This document shows, piece after piece, positions 1-9,334 of a stretch of 51,114 nt of DNA (the stretch's first letter is position 1; the number at the start of each line of letters is the position of its first letter). The DNA lies in assembly GCA_937873135.1 (NCBI GenBank), contig CALMVQ010000169.1, positions 1 through 51,114 on the forward strand, given 5' to 3'. This DNA comes from an uncultured Scytonema sp. GTDB taxonomy: Bacteria; Cyanobacteriota; Cyanobacteriia; Cyanobacteriales; Nostocaceae. The position numbers and the translations under genes were made by a program. The notes beneath the pieces are model-generated. The model was not told where the DNA came from. It worked only from the letters and a program-made list of their open reading frames with translations, and did not search any database.

Positions 1-3000
1 TCGTCTGGTTCCACAAGACCAATAACTGCTGTTGCTCAACTTCACTCAGCAGGGGCAACTGGGAAATCGGCTGAACAGGATTGGCGACAATTCCACTGAG
101 CAATGTCTGGAAATGACCTGCCATCCGCTCAATCGTGTCGGACTCAAACAAATCAGTGTTATACTCCCACACACCCACCAGTCCGGCTTCAGTATTCTCC
201 ATTGATAAAGTCAGATCAAACTTTGCCGTTGTGCTTTGTGCTGGCAATGAACTCACACTTAACCCCGCAAGCTCGACAAGCGACATCGGTGCATTTTGGA
301 GAACAAACATCACCTGAAATAATGGTGTCTGGCTTAAGCTCCGTTCTGGCTGCAATGCTTCCACCAGCATTTCAAATGACAAGTCTTGATGAGCATAGGC
401 ATCGAGTGTCATGTCCCGGACGCGAGCGAGTAATTCACTAAACGTGGGATTGCCTGAGAGATCAGTACGCATCACTAAAGTGTTGACAAAAAAGCCAATT
501 AACCCTTCCACTTCACTGAGATTGCGGTTAGCAATTGGTGAACCAACCAAAATGTCTTCTGTACCTGTGTATTTGTAAAGTAAGACATCAAACGCTGCCA
601 ATAGCGTCATGAACAAGGTGACTCCAGTAAGTTGACTCAGTTGTGTCAGCGCCTGAGTTAGCTCAACTGACAGGGCAAAGGGTTGATGTGCCCCATGCTC
701 CGTTTGCACTCTTGGTCTGGGTCGGTCGGTGGGCAGCGATAATAAAGCTGGTGCGTTTGCTAATTGTGTTTGCCAGTAAGCCAGTTGGGCTTGCAATACA
801 TCCCCAGTTAACCATTGTCTCTGCCAGACGGCAAAATCTGCATACTGTACTTTCAGTGGCTCTAGGGGTGAGGGCTGGTGTTGAGAAAACGCGTTGTACA
901 AGGCTGCTAATTCCGCAACAAACACACCCATTGACCATCCATCACTGACAATATGATGCATACACACTAGCATTAGGTGTTCGCTCTGGTTGATCACCAC
1001 TAATGTCGCCCTGAATAACGGTTCATTTGCTAGAGAGAACGGTAATTGAGCTTGTGTACTTGCCAATTCCTGCACAGCGATTTCACGCTCACGGGTGGGT
1101 AGCTCAAGCCAGTCTACGATTGACAGTGTCCAATCAGTCTCTGTGTGAATGACTTGAGTTGGCTGTCCATCCACTGTGATGAAATTGGTGCGTAAAGCTT
1201 CGTGCCGAGCAATAATTTCTTGTAAGCTTTGTTCTAAGGCTGTCAGTTGAAGTTGACCAGTCAGACGTAAAGCGACAGGAATATTGTAGAAAGCACTGTT
1301 GGGCTTTAACTGATCTAAAAACCACAACCGACTTTGTGCAAACGACAGTGGTAACTCGACATTCCTTGGAGTTGCTTGAATCGGTGGTAAAGTCAGTTCT
1401 AATTTCTGAAGCTGCCAATGCTGAATATGTTGTGCCATTTGTGCAACTGTGGCATCAGCAAATACACTGTGCAATGGCAGTTCTACTTTTAAGCTGCTGC
1501 GGATGCGTGAAATTAGTTGCGTTGCTAGTAGTGAGTGTCCTCCTAAGCTAAAGAAGTTATCATGTATGCCTACAAGCTCGACTTTGAGAACTGATGCCCA
1601 AATCTGCGTCAACATTTCTTCGATTGGCGTGCGCGGAGCTACATATAAGTCTAAATTACTCTGTAACTCTGGTGTTGGCAGTACACGTCGGTCTACTTTA
1701 CCGTTGGGTGTCAATGGTAACGAATCGAGGATGACTATTGCAGACGGCACCATGTAGTCTGGTAGCTTTGTTTTTAGGAATTGCCGGAACTCACTCACTG
1801 TGGGGGACGTAGCCAGTTGTGGCACAATGTAGGCGACTAAGCGTTGAGTTCCTGTTGTCTCTTCTACTCGGGAGGTGACGACAACCGAATGAACTGATGG
1901 GTGCTGACTTAATAGTGCTTCAATTTCGCCCAATTCGATGCGGAAGCCGCGCAGCTTGACTTGGTGGTCGCTGCGTCCAATGTATTCAATATTACCATCA
2001 GGCAAATATCTTGCTAAGTCTCCAGTTTTGTAGAGCCGTGCCCCAAGTTCAAGACTAAAAGGGTTGGGGATGAATTTCTCCATCGTTAACTCTGGACGGT
2101 TGAGGTAGCCTCTTGCTAATCCCGCACCACCGATGTGCAACTCTCCTGGGACGCCAATTGGTACTGGTTGTAAGTGTGAGTCGAGGATGTAAACTTGCGT
2201 GTTCGCAATCGGGCGACCAATCGTCGGTGATGAGAGACTCTGTTGCCCATTCGAGACGACTAACCCAGAAGTGGTGACAACAGTATTTTCACTTGGACCA
2301 TAATTATTCACAACTGGAAACGGGATCAATGCTGATGGATAATGATGCAGCAGATCCCCACCTGTGAGCATTCCGCGCAAAGCTAAACATTGATTCCATT
2401 CTAGAGACAATAAGTTCTCGGCTATTGGTGTCGGCAGAAAACTGAGCGTAATTTGGTTTGAAATTAGCCAATCTCGCAAATGTAGTGATGAGTAAAGGAT
2501 TTCCGATGTGACCAGGTGAACACTTGCTCCCGCCGTCAGGTAAGGCCACAACTCCCATACCGCAGCATCAAATGCTGTTCCTGCTAGCTGAGTGGCTTTG
2601 TCTAATGAAGTGATTTCAAAGGTCCGTTGATGCCAGAATACCAGATTTAGCAGTCCGGTATGGGCAACTTCAACTCCTTTGGGTCTCCCGGTAGAACCGG
2701 AGGTATAAATCACATATGCCAAGTTATGAGCTTGCACATCAGTGACTGGATTGTTCTGTTGAGACTGACAAATCAGCCACCAATCAGTATCCAAGCAGAC
2801 AAGCTGCGCTCTATGCTCAGGTAGTGTGTCCACAAGCAACTGTTGTGTCAACAGCACTGAAACCGCCGCATCTTCAAGCATAAAGCGCTTGCGCTCTGTT
2901 GGATAGGTTGGGTCAAGCGGCACATAAGCCCCACCCGCCTTGAGAATCCCAAGTAGTCCGACCACCATCTCCACTGAGCGTTCGACACAAATACCCACCA

Positions 3001-6000
3001 GTACTTCCCGACCGACACCTAATGAGCGTAAGTAGTGCGCCAATTGGTTTGCGCGTCGATTCAATTCATCGTAGGTCAGTTGTTGATTTTCATACACTAC
3101 TGCCACCGCCTCAGGGGTGAATAGTGCCTGCTCTTCAAATAAATGATGAATACATTTATCCTGTGGATACTCTACACTCGTCTGGTTCCACAAGACCAAT
3201 AACTGGTGTTGCTCAACTTGACTCAGTAGGGGTAATTGTGAAATTGGCTTCTGCGGATTGTCCACAATTCCTTCTAGTAGGATCTGGAAATGACCCAGCA
3301 TACGGGTAATCGTGGCATCCGCAAATCGGTGAGTATCATAGCTCATTTTCACACTCAATTGCTGACCAGACACAGATGCCACTACTGTCAAAGGATAATT
3401 GGTTTGTTCAATGCTGCGAATATTAGAGAATTCCAAACTGCTATTGTGTTGTTGCACTACCGCATCAACTGGATAATTCTCAAACACAAGAATGCTTTCA
3501 AACAAGGACGTTCCCTTGGGGATTTCACTCACCCCCTGAATTTCTACCAGTGGACTATATGAGTATTCCTCACACTCAACTTGCTGCGCCTGTAAATCCT
3601 TTAACAAAGACAGTAGTTCAGTTTCTACTGAGACTTGTACTCGCACTGGCAGAGTGTTGATAAATAGTCCCACCATAGATTCTATACCCACAACAGATGG
3701 CTCCCGACCAGACACAGTGGCACCAAAAACCACATCTGTTTCTCCACTGTAGCGAGATAGCAGCAGTGCCCAAGTTGCCTGCACCAGATTATTCACACTC
3801 AGTTGATGCTGTCGTGCAAAAGACTGTACATCGGTTGTGGCTTGTACTGTCAACTGAATTTGTTGTTCACTGTAGCTAACTTGCAATTGCTCCCGATTTG
3901 ACAATGATCTATCCACTGTCAAGGGAGTTGGTGCAATCAACCCTTTGAGTTTTTGTCGCCAAAATTCTTTCGCTTTCGCTAAGTCTTGTTTGTGTAGCCA
4001 AGCGATGTAGTTCCGGTAACTAAGAGTTGGTTGCTCAGGTAAATTTTCCCCCTGAGAAAATGCTTGATAAAAGTACAACAGGTCTTTGAACACCAACGGT
4101 AACGACCAGCCATCAAGCAATATGTGATGAAAACTCCAAACAAATTCATAACAATCTTCATCCAACTGGATTAGATTCAGGCGCATCAGTGGTGCTTGAG
4201 AAAGTTGGAAGCTTTGTTGTCGTTGTGAGTGCAAGAAAACCTCTAATTGCTGTTGCTGCTCTTCAACAGATAACTCTTGCCAGTCATGGGTTTCTACACT
4301 CACTTTGAGTTGCCGATACACAACTTGTAGTGGTTGTTCTAAGTTTGACCACACAAAAGCAGTCCTTAAGATTGAATGCCTTGCTACCACTTGCTGCCAA
4401 GCTGCCTCAAAGGCTTGTATCTTCAGCTTTCCTCTGAGTGTGCAACTTAACTGCTCTCTATACACAGACGTTGAAGGAGCATACAAACTATGGAACAGCA
4501 TGCCCTGTTGCATTGGCGAAAGTGGATAAATATCCTCGAGATTTTGCCACTTACTTTTGCCCAGTTCCAGTTTCGATGCTACACTTGCCAACACTTGATC
4601 TAGTTTTTGCTGGCTGATGTTGAGCAACTCAAAATCTGTTGGTGTATAACCTCCGCTTTCGGGAGCTAAACAATGGGCAATCAGCGAGCGCAATGTCTGT
4701 ACGAATTCAAGTGCTAAACTCTCGATCGTGCCGTGTTCATGGACATTTGTGCTGTATAACCAATGTATTTGCAGTTGATTTTCCAGAATGATGCCGCTAA
4801 TATCTAATAGATGAGGGCGAGTGTTATGCAAACTATGCTCAATTCCCGCCGACTCAGTTGCTAATTGGAGCCCAGAAGACGTATTCAAAGCTTGATCGAA
4901 TTGACCAAGATAATTGAAGCTAATCTGTGCTTGAGGCAATGCCTGTAGTTTGGTGGCGATTTCTGGATCTTGACTCAAATAACGTAATAAGCCATAACCA
5001 ATTCCCTTGTTTGGAATGGCACGCAGCTGTTCTTTGACCAATTTTAAGGTCTCTCCTAGGTTCTGTGTGACTCCGAGTTCCACAACCAAAGGGAAAATCG
5101 TCGTAAACCAACCGACTGTCCGTGTTAAATCAACATCTGCAACAATCTCTTCGCGCCCATGACCTTCTAAGTTGAGCAACACTCGTTGAGAACTCGTCCA
5201 TCTTCCTAATACGAGTCCCAAAGCCGTCAATAGCACATCTTGTATCTGAGTGTTGTAGGCTTTCGGCACATCAAGCAATAGCGCTCTTGTTTGTGCTTCA
5301 TTTAACGACACTGATACTTTCACAGTCGATGCTACAGTGTTGACTCCCCCGACATAATCTACTGGTATGGGAGAAACTTCGCGGTAGTCTAAGTCCAGCC
5401 AATCAGCCAATTCTGATTTGAGGAGAGCTGATTGTGCATATTCTGCTAATCGCTGAGCCCATTCTTTAAAAGAGGTTGTCTTGGCAGGAAGCTCTTGTGC
5501 TTTGCCTTGAGACAATTGTTGGTACAATGTCTGCAAATCTGCCAACAATATTCGCCAAGAAATGCCGTCAACTACCAAATGGTGAATCACGATCAGTAAT
5601 CGGCTCGGTTGATCTTCACCCAACCTCACAAAGGCGACTCGCACTAAATCCTTTGACAGATTTAAGCTTGCCTGTAATTGTGTTGCCATCGTTTCCATCG
5701 CTGTTGTTTGCTCTGTTGCTGGTAGTGTCGATAAATCGAACCAGCACATAGCTGTCTGATCCGCTACAACCCCATGAATCTGTTGCCAATCCGACTCAGA
5801 CTTGACAAAGCGTAAGCGTAGGGCATCGTGATGTAACAGCAAGTACTGCACAACTTGCTCTAATTGTTCTGCTTTCCACTCGGGTGGCACAACTAGCAGA
5901 AGTGATTGGTTAAAGTGGTGTGGTTGTGCGAGATTTTGCTCAAAAAACCAGTGTTGAATCGGCGTTAGTGGGGAAGCTCCGCTCACCAAACCTTGTTCTG

Positions 6001-9000
6001 CCACAATCGCTCTAGTCGTTCCTGCCACTGCTGCCAATTCAGATATTGTCTGATGCATAAACAGTTGCTTGGGACTGAGCACAATTCCAAGCTGATTTGC
6101 TCTGGCAATAATTTGAATACTGAGAATCGAATCTCCACCGAGTTCAAAGAAGTTATCATGTATGCCCACAAGCTCGACTTTGAGAACTGATGCCCAAATC
6201 TGGGTCAACATTTCTTCGATTGGCGTGCGCGGAGCTACATATAAGTCTAAATTACTCTGTAACTCTGGTGTTGGCAGTACACGTCGGTCTACTTTACCGT
6301 TGGGTGTCAATGGTAACGAATCGAGGATGACTATTGCAGACGGCACCATGTAGTCTGGTAGCTTTGTTTTTAGGAATTGCCGGAACTCACTCACTGTGGG
6401 GGACGTAGCCAGTTGTGGCACAATGTAGGCGACTAAGCGTTGAGTTCCTGTTGTCTCTTCTACTCGGGAGGTGACGACAACCGAATGAACTGATGGGTGC
6501 TGACTTAATAGTGCTTCAATTTCGCCCAATTCGATGCGGAAGCCGCGCAGCTTGACTTGGTGGTCGCTGCGTCCAATGTATTCAATATTACCATCAGGCA
6601 AATATCTTGCTAAGTCTCCAGTTTTGTAGAGCCGTGCCCCAAGTTCAAGACTAAAAGGGTTGGGGATGAATTTCTCCATCGTTAACTCTGGACGGTTGAG
6701 GTAGCCTCTTGCTAATCCCGCACCACCGATGTGCAACTCTCCTGGGACGCCAATTGGTACTGGTTGTAAGTGTGAGTCGAGGATGTAAACTTGCGTGTTC
6801 GCAATCGGGCGACCAATCGTCGGTGATGAGAGACTCTGTTGCCCATTCGAGACGACTAACCCAGAAGTGGTGACAACAGTATTTTCACTTGGACCATAAT
6901 TATTCACAACTGGAAACGGGATCAATGCTGATGGATAATGATGCAGCAGATCCCCACCTGTGAGCATTCCGCGCAAAGCTAAACATTGATTCCATTCTAG
7001 AGACAATAAGTTCTCGGCTATTGGTGTCGGCAGAAAACTGAGCGTAATTTGGTTTGAAATTAGCCAATCTCGCAAATGTAGTGATGAGTAAAGGATTTCC
7101 GATGTGACCAGGTGAACACTTGCTCCCGCCGTCAGGTAAGGCCACAACTCCCATACCGCAGCATCAAATGCTGTTCCTGCTAGCTGAGTGGCTTTGTCTA
7201 ATGAAGTGATTTCAAAGGTCCGTTGATGCCAGAATACCAGATTTAGCAGTCCGGTATGGGCAACTTCAACTCCTTTGGGTCTCCCGGTAGAACCGGAGGT
7301 ATAAATCACATATGCCAAGTTATGAGCTTGCACATCAGTGACTGGATTGTTCTGTTGAGACTGACAAATCAGCCACCAATCAGTATCCAAGCAGACAAGC
7401 TGCGCTCTATGCTCAGGTAGTGTGTCCACAAGCAACTGTTGTGTCAACAGCACTGAAACCGCCGCATCTTCAAGCATAAAGCGCTTGCGCTCTGTTGGAT
7501 AGGTTGGGTCAAGCGGCACATAAGCCCCACCCGCCTTGAGAATCCCAAGTAGTCCGACCACCATCTCCACTGAGCGTTCGACACAAATACCCACCAGTAC
7601 TTCCCGACCGACACCTAATGAGCGTAAGTAGTGCGCCAATTGGTTTGCGCGTCGATTCAATTCATCGTAGGTCAGTTGTTGATTTTCATACACTACTGCC
7701 ACCGCCTCAGGGGTGAATAGTGCCTGCTCTTCAAATAAATGATGAATACATTTATCCTGTGGATACTCTACACTCGTCTGGTTCCACAAGACCAATAACT
7801 GCTGTTGCTCAACTTCACTCAGCAGGGGTAATTGTGAAATTGGCTTCTGCGGATTGGCGACAATTCCCGTCAGCAATGTCTGAAAATGACCTGCCATTCG
7901 CTCAATTGTGTCGGCTTCAAACAAGTCAGTGTTATATTTCCAAATACCTTTGAGCGGTCCTGTGATATCAAAAATGGTCAAAACTAAATCAAAAGGAGCG
8001 CCTTTCGACTTTGGAGTTATAGACTCCACAATTAACCCATCACTATCCATAAGTGATACTTGTCCCTCATTCTGGTGAGAGCGATCCCAGACGAATGCCA
8101 CCTGGTAAAGTGGTGAACGGCTTGGGTCGCGTAACGGTTGCAGTTGCTCGACCAGCAGGGGAAAAGGATAGTCTTGATGTTCTAGCGCACCCAACACACA
8201 AGAGCGCACTCGGCAAAGCAACTCTCTAAATGTAGGATTTCCAGAAAGATCTGCTCGCAAAATAACGGGATTAGCAAAGTAACCAACAATCTTTTCAAAT
8301 TCAGTCAGGCTGCGACCAGCCATTGGAGAGCCAATTAGGATATCTTCTTGATTTGTGTAACGTAGTAATAGTACCTGGAATGCTGCTAGTAAAAGTGTGT
8401 AAAGGGTTATACCTTCTGCTAATGCTAGTTTTGAAAGCTTGTGTGCCAGTTTTTCTTCCAGAACAAAAGAGTAAGAAGCACCTTCATAAGTCTGTACTGG
8501 TGGTCTAGGTCGATCTGTTGGCAAATTCAAGATTGGCAACTCCCCAGCTAACTGATCGCGCCAGTAGTTCCACAGCTGCTCTCCAAGCTGACTTGCTAAC
8601 ATTTGGTTTTCCCAGCGCACGTAATCTTTGTATTGCTGGTTTTGGGATGCTAATGCTACCTGTTGACCTCTCTTGAAAGCTTCATAAAACATTCTCAGTT
8701 CATTAACAAGCAATTCCAAAGACCAGAAATCCACCACTATGTGGTGTGCCGTCATTAGCAAAATCACTTCCTTTACCACCGAGACATCTGTTAAGGTGTT
8801 TTTAATCAATAGATTAAAGCGAAGTACGGGTCCGTTGCTCAGATCAAAAGGGCGATCGCTTTCACTAATAAGCCAGTTATCGAAGTCATTGTCGCTCCAA
8901 TTAACAACTTCAAGCACACTAAAGCAGACTTCAAGATTTTCTTGAATCCTTTGCACTGGTTCACCATGCTGTGCAGTGTAGGTAGTTCTTAGAACTGGAT

Positions 9001-9334
9001 GGCGCTCAAGTAAGGCTTGAACTGCCTGTCGCAATACTGCAATGTCTACATTCGACACTATGCGGGAAGCATATGCAACGTTATAAGCAGCACTATCGGG
9101 TGCTAGTTGGTATAAAAACCAAAGCGCTTTTTGCCTATGGGAAAGAGGGTCAGTTTTTACAGTATCAGTACTTTTTTGCAGCAGGTAAATAAATTCTTCT
9201 TTATATTGCTTAATTTCTGCTAATAACTCAGGGGTTAATACATCTTCGGGGGCTTCGTAGCACAGTTTGTCACCATCGACCCACAATTCTATCCCTATTG
9301 CCAAAAGATTTTGGTAGAACTCTACTAAATTCAT
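1..9334 (-). CDS. Nonribosomal peptide synthetase, at least two Leu modules (C-terminus beyond window)
   Basis: One open frame of about 3110 codons without a stop, running off the left edge. It starts with ATG at 9334 inside an ATGA overlap with the stop of the upstream KR-ACP gene, so translation is probably coupled. Domain order by residue: a TubC-like docking segment (1-52), C1 (about 55-490), A1 (500-1000), PCP1 (1010-1075), an epimerisation domain (about 1090-1530, motif HHLVVDGISW), C2 (about 1590-2010), A2 (2040-2545), PCP2 (about 2560-2620, GGHSLL) and C3 (about 2630-3075, HHIVSDGWS). At the window edge the linker to a third A domain begins. Residues lining both A pockets read D-A-W-F-L-G-N-V-V, the known Leu code, so the expected start is D-Leu-Leu. 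Acyl chains would arrive from the upstream PKS. Family and domain order are clear; the specificity is a prediction. Confidence 0.95.
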   Translation of the reverse strand, partial: MNLVEFYQNLLAIGIELWVDGDKLCYEAPEDVLTPELLAEIKQYKEEFIYLLQKSTDTVKTDPLSHRQKALWFLYQLAPDSAAYNVAYASRIVSNVDIAVLRQAVQALLERHPVLRTTYTAQHGEPVQRIQENLEVCFSVLEVVNWSDNDFDNWLISESDRPFDLSNGPVLRFNLLIKNTLTDVSVVKEVILLMTAHHIVVDFWSLELLVNELRMFYEAFKRGQQVALASQNQQYKDYVRWENQMLASQLGEQLWNYWRDQLAGELPILNLPTDRPRPPVQTYEGASYSFVLEEKLAHKLSKLALAEGITLYTLLLAAFQVLLLRYTNQEDILIGSPMAGRSLTEFEKIVGYFANPVILRADLSGNPTFRELLCRVRSCVLGALEHQDYPFPLLVEQLQPLRDPSRSPLYQVAFVWDRSHQNEGQVSLMDSDGLIVESITPKSKGAPFDLVLTIFDITGPLKGIWKYNTDLFEADTIERMAGHFQTLLTGIVANPQKPISQLPLLSEVEQQQLLVLWNQTSVEYPQDKCIHHLFEEQALFTPEAVAVVYENQQLTYDELNRRANQLAHYLRSLGVGREVLVGICVERSVEMVVGLLGILKAGGAYVPLDPTYPTERKRFMLEDAAVSVLLTQQLLVDTLPEHRAQLVCLDTDWWLICQSQQNNPVTDVQAHNLAYVIYTSGSTGRPKGVEVAHTGLLNLVFWHQRTFEITSLDKATQLAGTAFDAAVWELWPYLTAGASVHLVTSEILYSSLHLRDWLISNQITLSFLPTPIAENLLSLEWNQCLALRGMLTGGDLLHHYPSALIPFPVVNNYGPSENTVVTTSGLVVSNGQQSLSSPTIGRPIANTQVYILDSHLQPVPIGVPGELHIGGAGLARGYLNRPELTMEKFIPNPFSLELGARLYKTGDLARYLPDGNIEYIGRSDHQVKLRGFRIELGEIEALLSQHPSVHSVVVTSRVEETTGTQRLVAYIVPQLATSPTVSEFRQFLKTKLPDYMVPSAIVILDSLPLTPNGKVDRRVLPTPELQSNLDLYVAPRTPIEEMLTQIWASVLKVELVGIHDNFFELGGDSILSIQIIARANQLGIVLSPKQLFMHQTISELAAVAGTTRAIVAEQGLVSGASPLTPIQHWFFEQNLAQPHHFNQSLLLVVPPEWKAEQLEQVVQYLLLHHDALRLRFVKSESDWQQIHGVVADQTAMCWFDLSTLPATEQTTAMETMATQLQASLNLSKDLVRVAFVRLGEDQPSRLLIVIHHLVVDGISWRILLADLQTLYQQLSQGKAQELPAKTTSFKEWAQRLAEYAQSALLKSELADWLDLDYREVSPIPVDYVGGVNTVASTVKVSVSLNEAQTRALLLDVPKAYNTQIQDVLLTALGLVLGRWTSSQRVLLNLEGHGREEIVADVDLTRTVGWFTTIFPLVVELGVTQNLGETLKLVKEQLRAIPNKGIGYGLLRYLSQDPEIATKLQALPQAQISFNYLGQFDQALNTSSGLQLATESAGIEHSLHNTRPHLLDISGIILENQLQIHWLYSTNVHEHGTIESLALEFVQTLRSLIAHCLAPESGGYTPTDFELLNISQQKLDQVLASVASKLELGKSKWQNLEDIYPLSPMQQGMLFHSLYAPSTSVYREQLSCTLRGKLKIQAFEAAWQQVVARHSILRTAFVWSNLEQPLQVVYRQLKVSVETHDWQELSVEEQQQQLEVFLHSQRQQSFQLSQAPLMRLNLIQLDEDCYEFVWSFHHILLDGWSLPLVFKDLLYFYQAFSQGENLPEQPTLSYRNYIAWLHKQDLAKAKEFWRQKLKGLIAPTPLTVDRSLSNREQLQVSYSEQQIQLTVQATTDVQSFARQHQLSVNNLVQATWALLLSRYSGETDVVFGATVSGREPSVVGIESMVGLFINTLPVRVQVSVETELLSLLKDLQAQQVECEEYSYSPLVEIQGVSEIPKGTSLFESILVFENYPVDAVVQQHNSSLEFSNIRSIEQTNYPLTVVASVSGQQLSVKMSYDTHRFADATITRMLGHFQILLEGIVDNPQKPISQLPLLSQVEQHQLLVLWNQTSVEYPQDKCIHHLFEEQALFTPEAVAVVYENQQLTYDELNRRANQLAHYLRSLGVGREVLVGICVERSVEMVVGLLGILKAGGAYVPLDPTYPTERKRFMLEDAAVSVLLTQQLLVDTLPEHRAQLVCLDTDWWLICQSQQNNPVTDVQAHNLAYVIYTSGSTGRPKGVEVAHTGLLNLVFWHQRTFEITSLDKATQLAGTAFDAAVWELWPYLTAGASVHLVTSEILYSSLHLRDWLISNQITLSFLPTPIAENLLSLEWNQCLALRGMLTGGDLLHHYPSALIPFPVVNNYGPSENTVVTTSGLVVSNGQQSLSSPTIGRPIANTQVYILDSHLQPVPIGVPGELHIGGAGLARGYLNRPELTMEKFIPNPFSLELGARLYKTGDLARYLPDGNIEYIGRSDHQVKLRGFRIELGEIEALLSQHPSVHSVVVTSRVEETTGTQRLVAYIVPQLATSPTVSEFRQFLKTKLPDYMVPSAIVILDSLPLTPNGKVDRRVLPTPELQSNLDLYVAPRTPIEEMLTQIWASVLKVELVGIHDNFFSLGGHSLLATQLISRIRSSLKVELPLHSVFADATVAQMAQHIQHWQLQKLELTLPPIQATPRNVELPLSFAQSRLWFLDQLKPNSAFYNIPVALRLTGQLQLTALEQSLQEIIARHEALRTNFITVDGQPTQVIHTETDWTLSIVDWLELPTREREIAVQELASTQAQLPFSLANEPLFRATLVVINQSEHLMLVCMHHIVSDGWSMGVFVAELAALYNAFSQHQPSPLEPLKVQYADFAVWQRQWLTGDVLQAQLAYWQTQLANAPALLSLPTDRPRPRVQTEHGAHQPFALSVELTQALTQLSQLTGVTLFMTLLAAFDVLLYKYTGTEDILVGSPIANRNLSEVEGLIGFFVNTLVMRTDLSGNPTFSELLARVRDMTLDAYAHQDLSFEMLVEALQPERSLSQTPLFQVMFVLQNAPMSLVELAGLSVSSLPAQSTTAKFDLTLSMENTEAGLVGVWEYNTDLFESDTIERMAGHFQTLLSGIVANPVQPISQLPLLSEVEQQQLLVLWNQT
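1546..3209. repeat. NRPS A-domain duplication, copy 2 (pairs with 6142-7805)
   Basis: About 1.66 kb covering the end of the C-A linker, the whole A domain and the start of the PCP is almost identical to 6142-7805, at a constant offset of 4596 bp. I see only a few differences, all near the ends (for example at the PCP edge near 1570 and 1605, and in the linker near 3210). The surrounding C and E domains are not duplicated at this level. This looks like recent gene conversion or A-domain copying between two modules of one NRPS. Such a repeat can also collapse or misjoin in short-read assemblies. Confidence 0.93.
6142..7805. repeat. NRPS A-domain duplication, copy 1 (pairs with 1546-3209)
   Basis: First-module partner of the near-identical A-domain block at 1546-3209. 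Identity breaks off near the end of the C domain on one side and inside the PCP on the other, so only the amino-acid-selecting unit plus edges was exchanged. Both copies carry the same Leu-type pocket residues. A third, shorter and more divergent version of the C-A linker appears at positions 1-170, so the same linker is reused by the following module. Confidence 0.93.

Noticed and set aside
2304-2558. 84-codon minus-strand frame inside the NRPS (also at 6900-7154)
   Set aside because: Shadow frame within the duplicated A domain. Its exact repetition reflects the NRPS duplication, not a gene.
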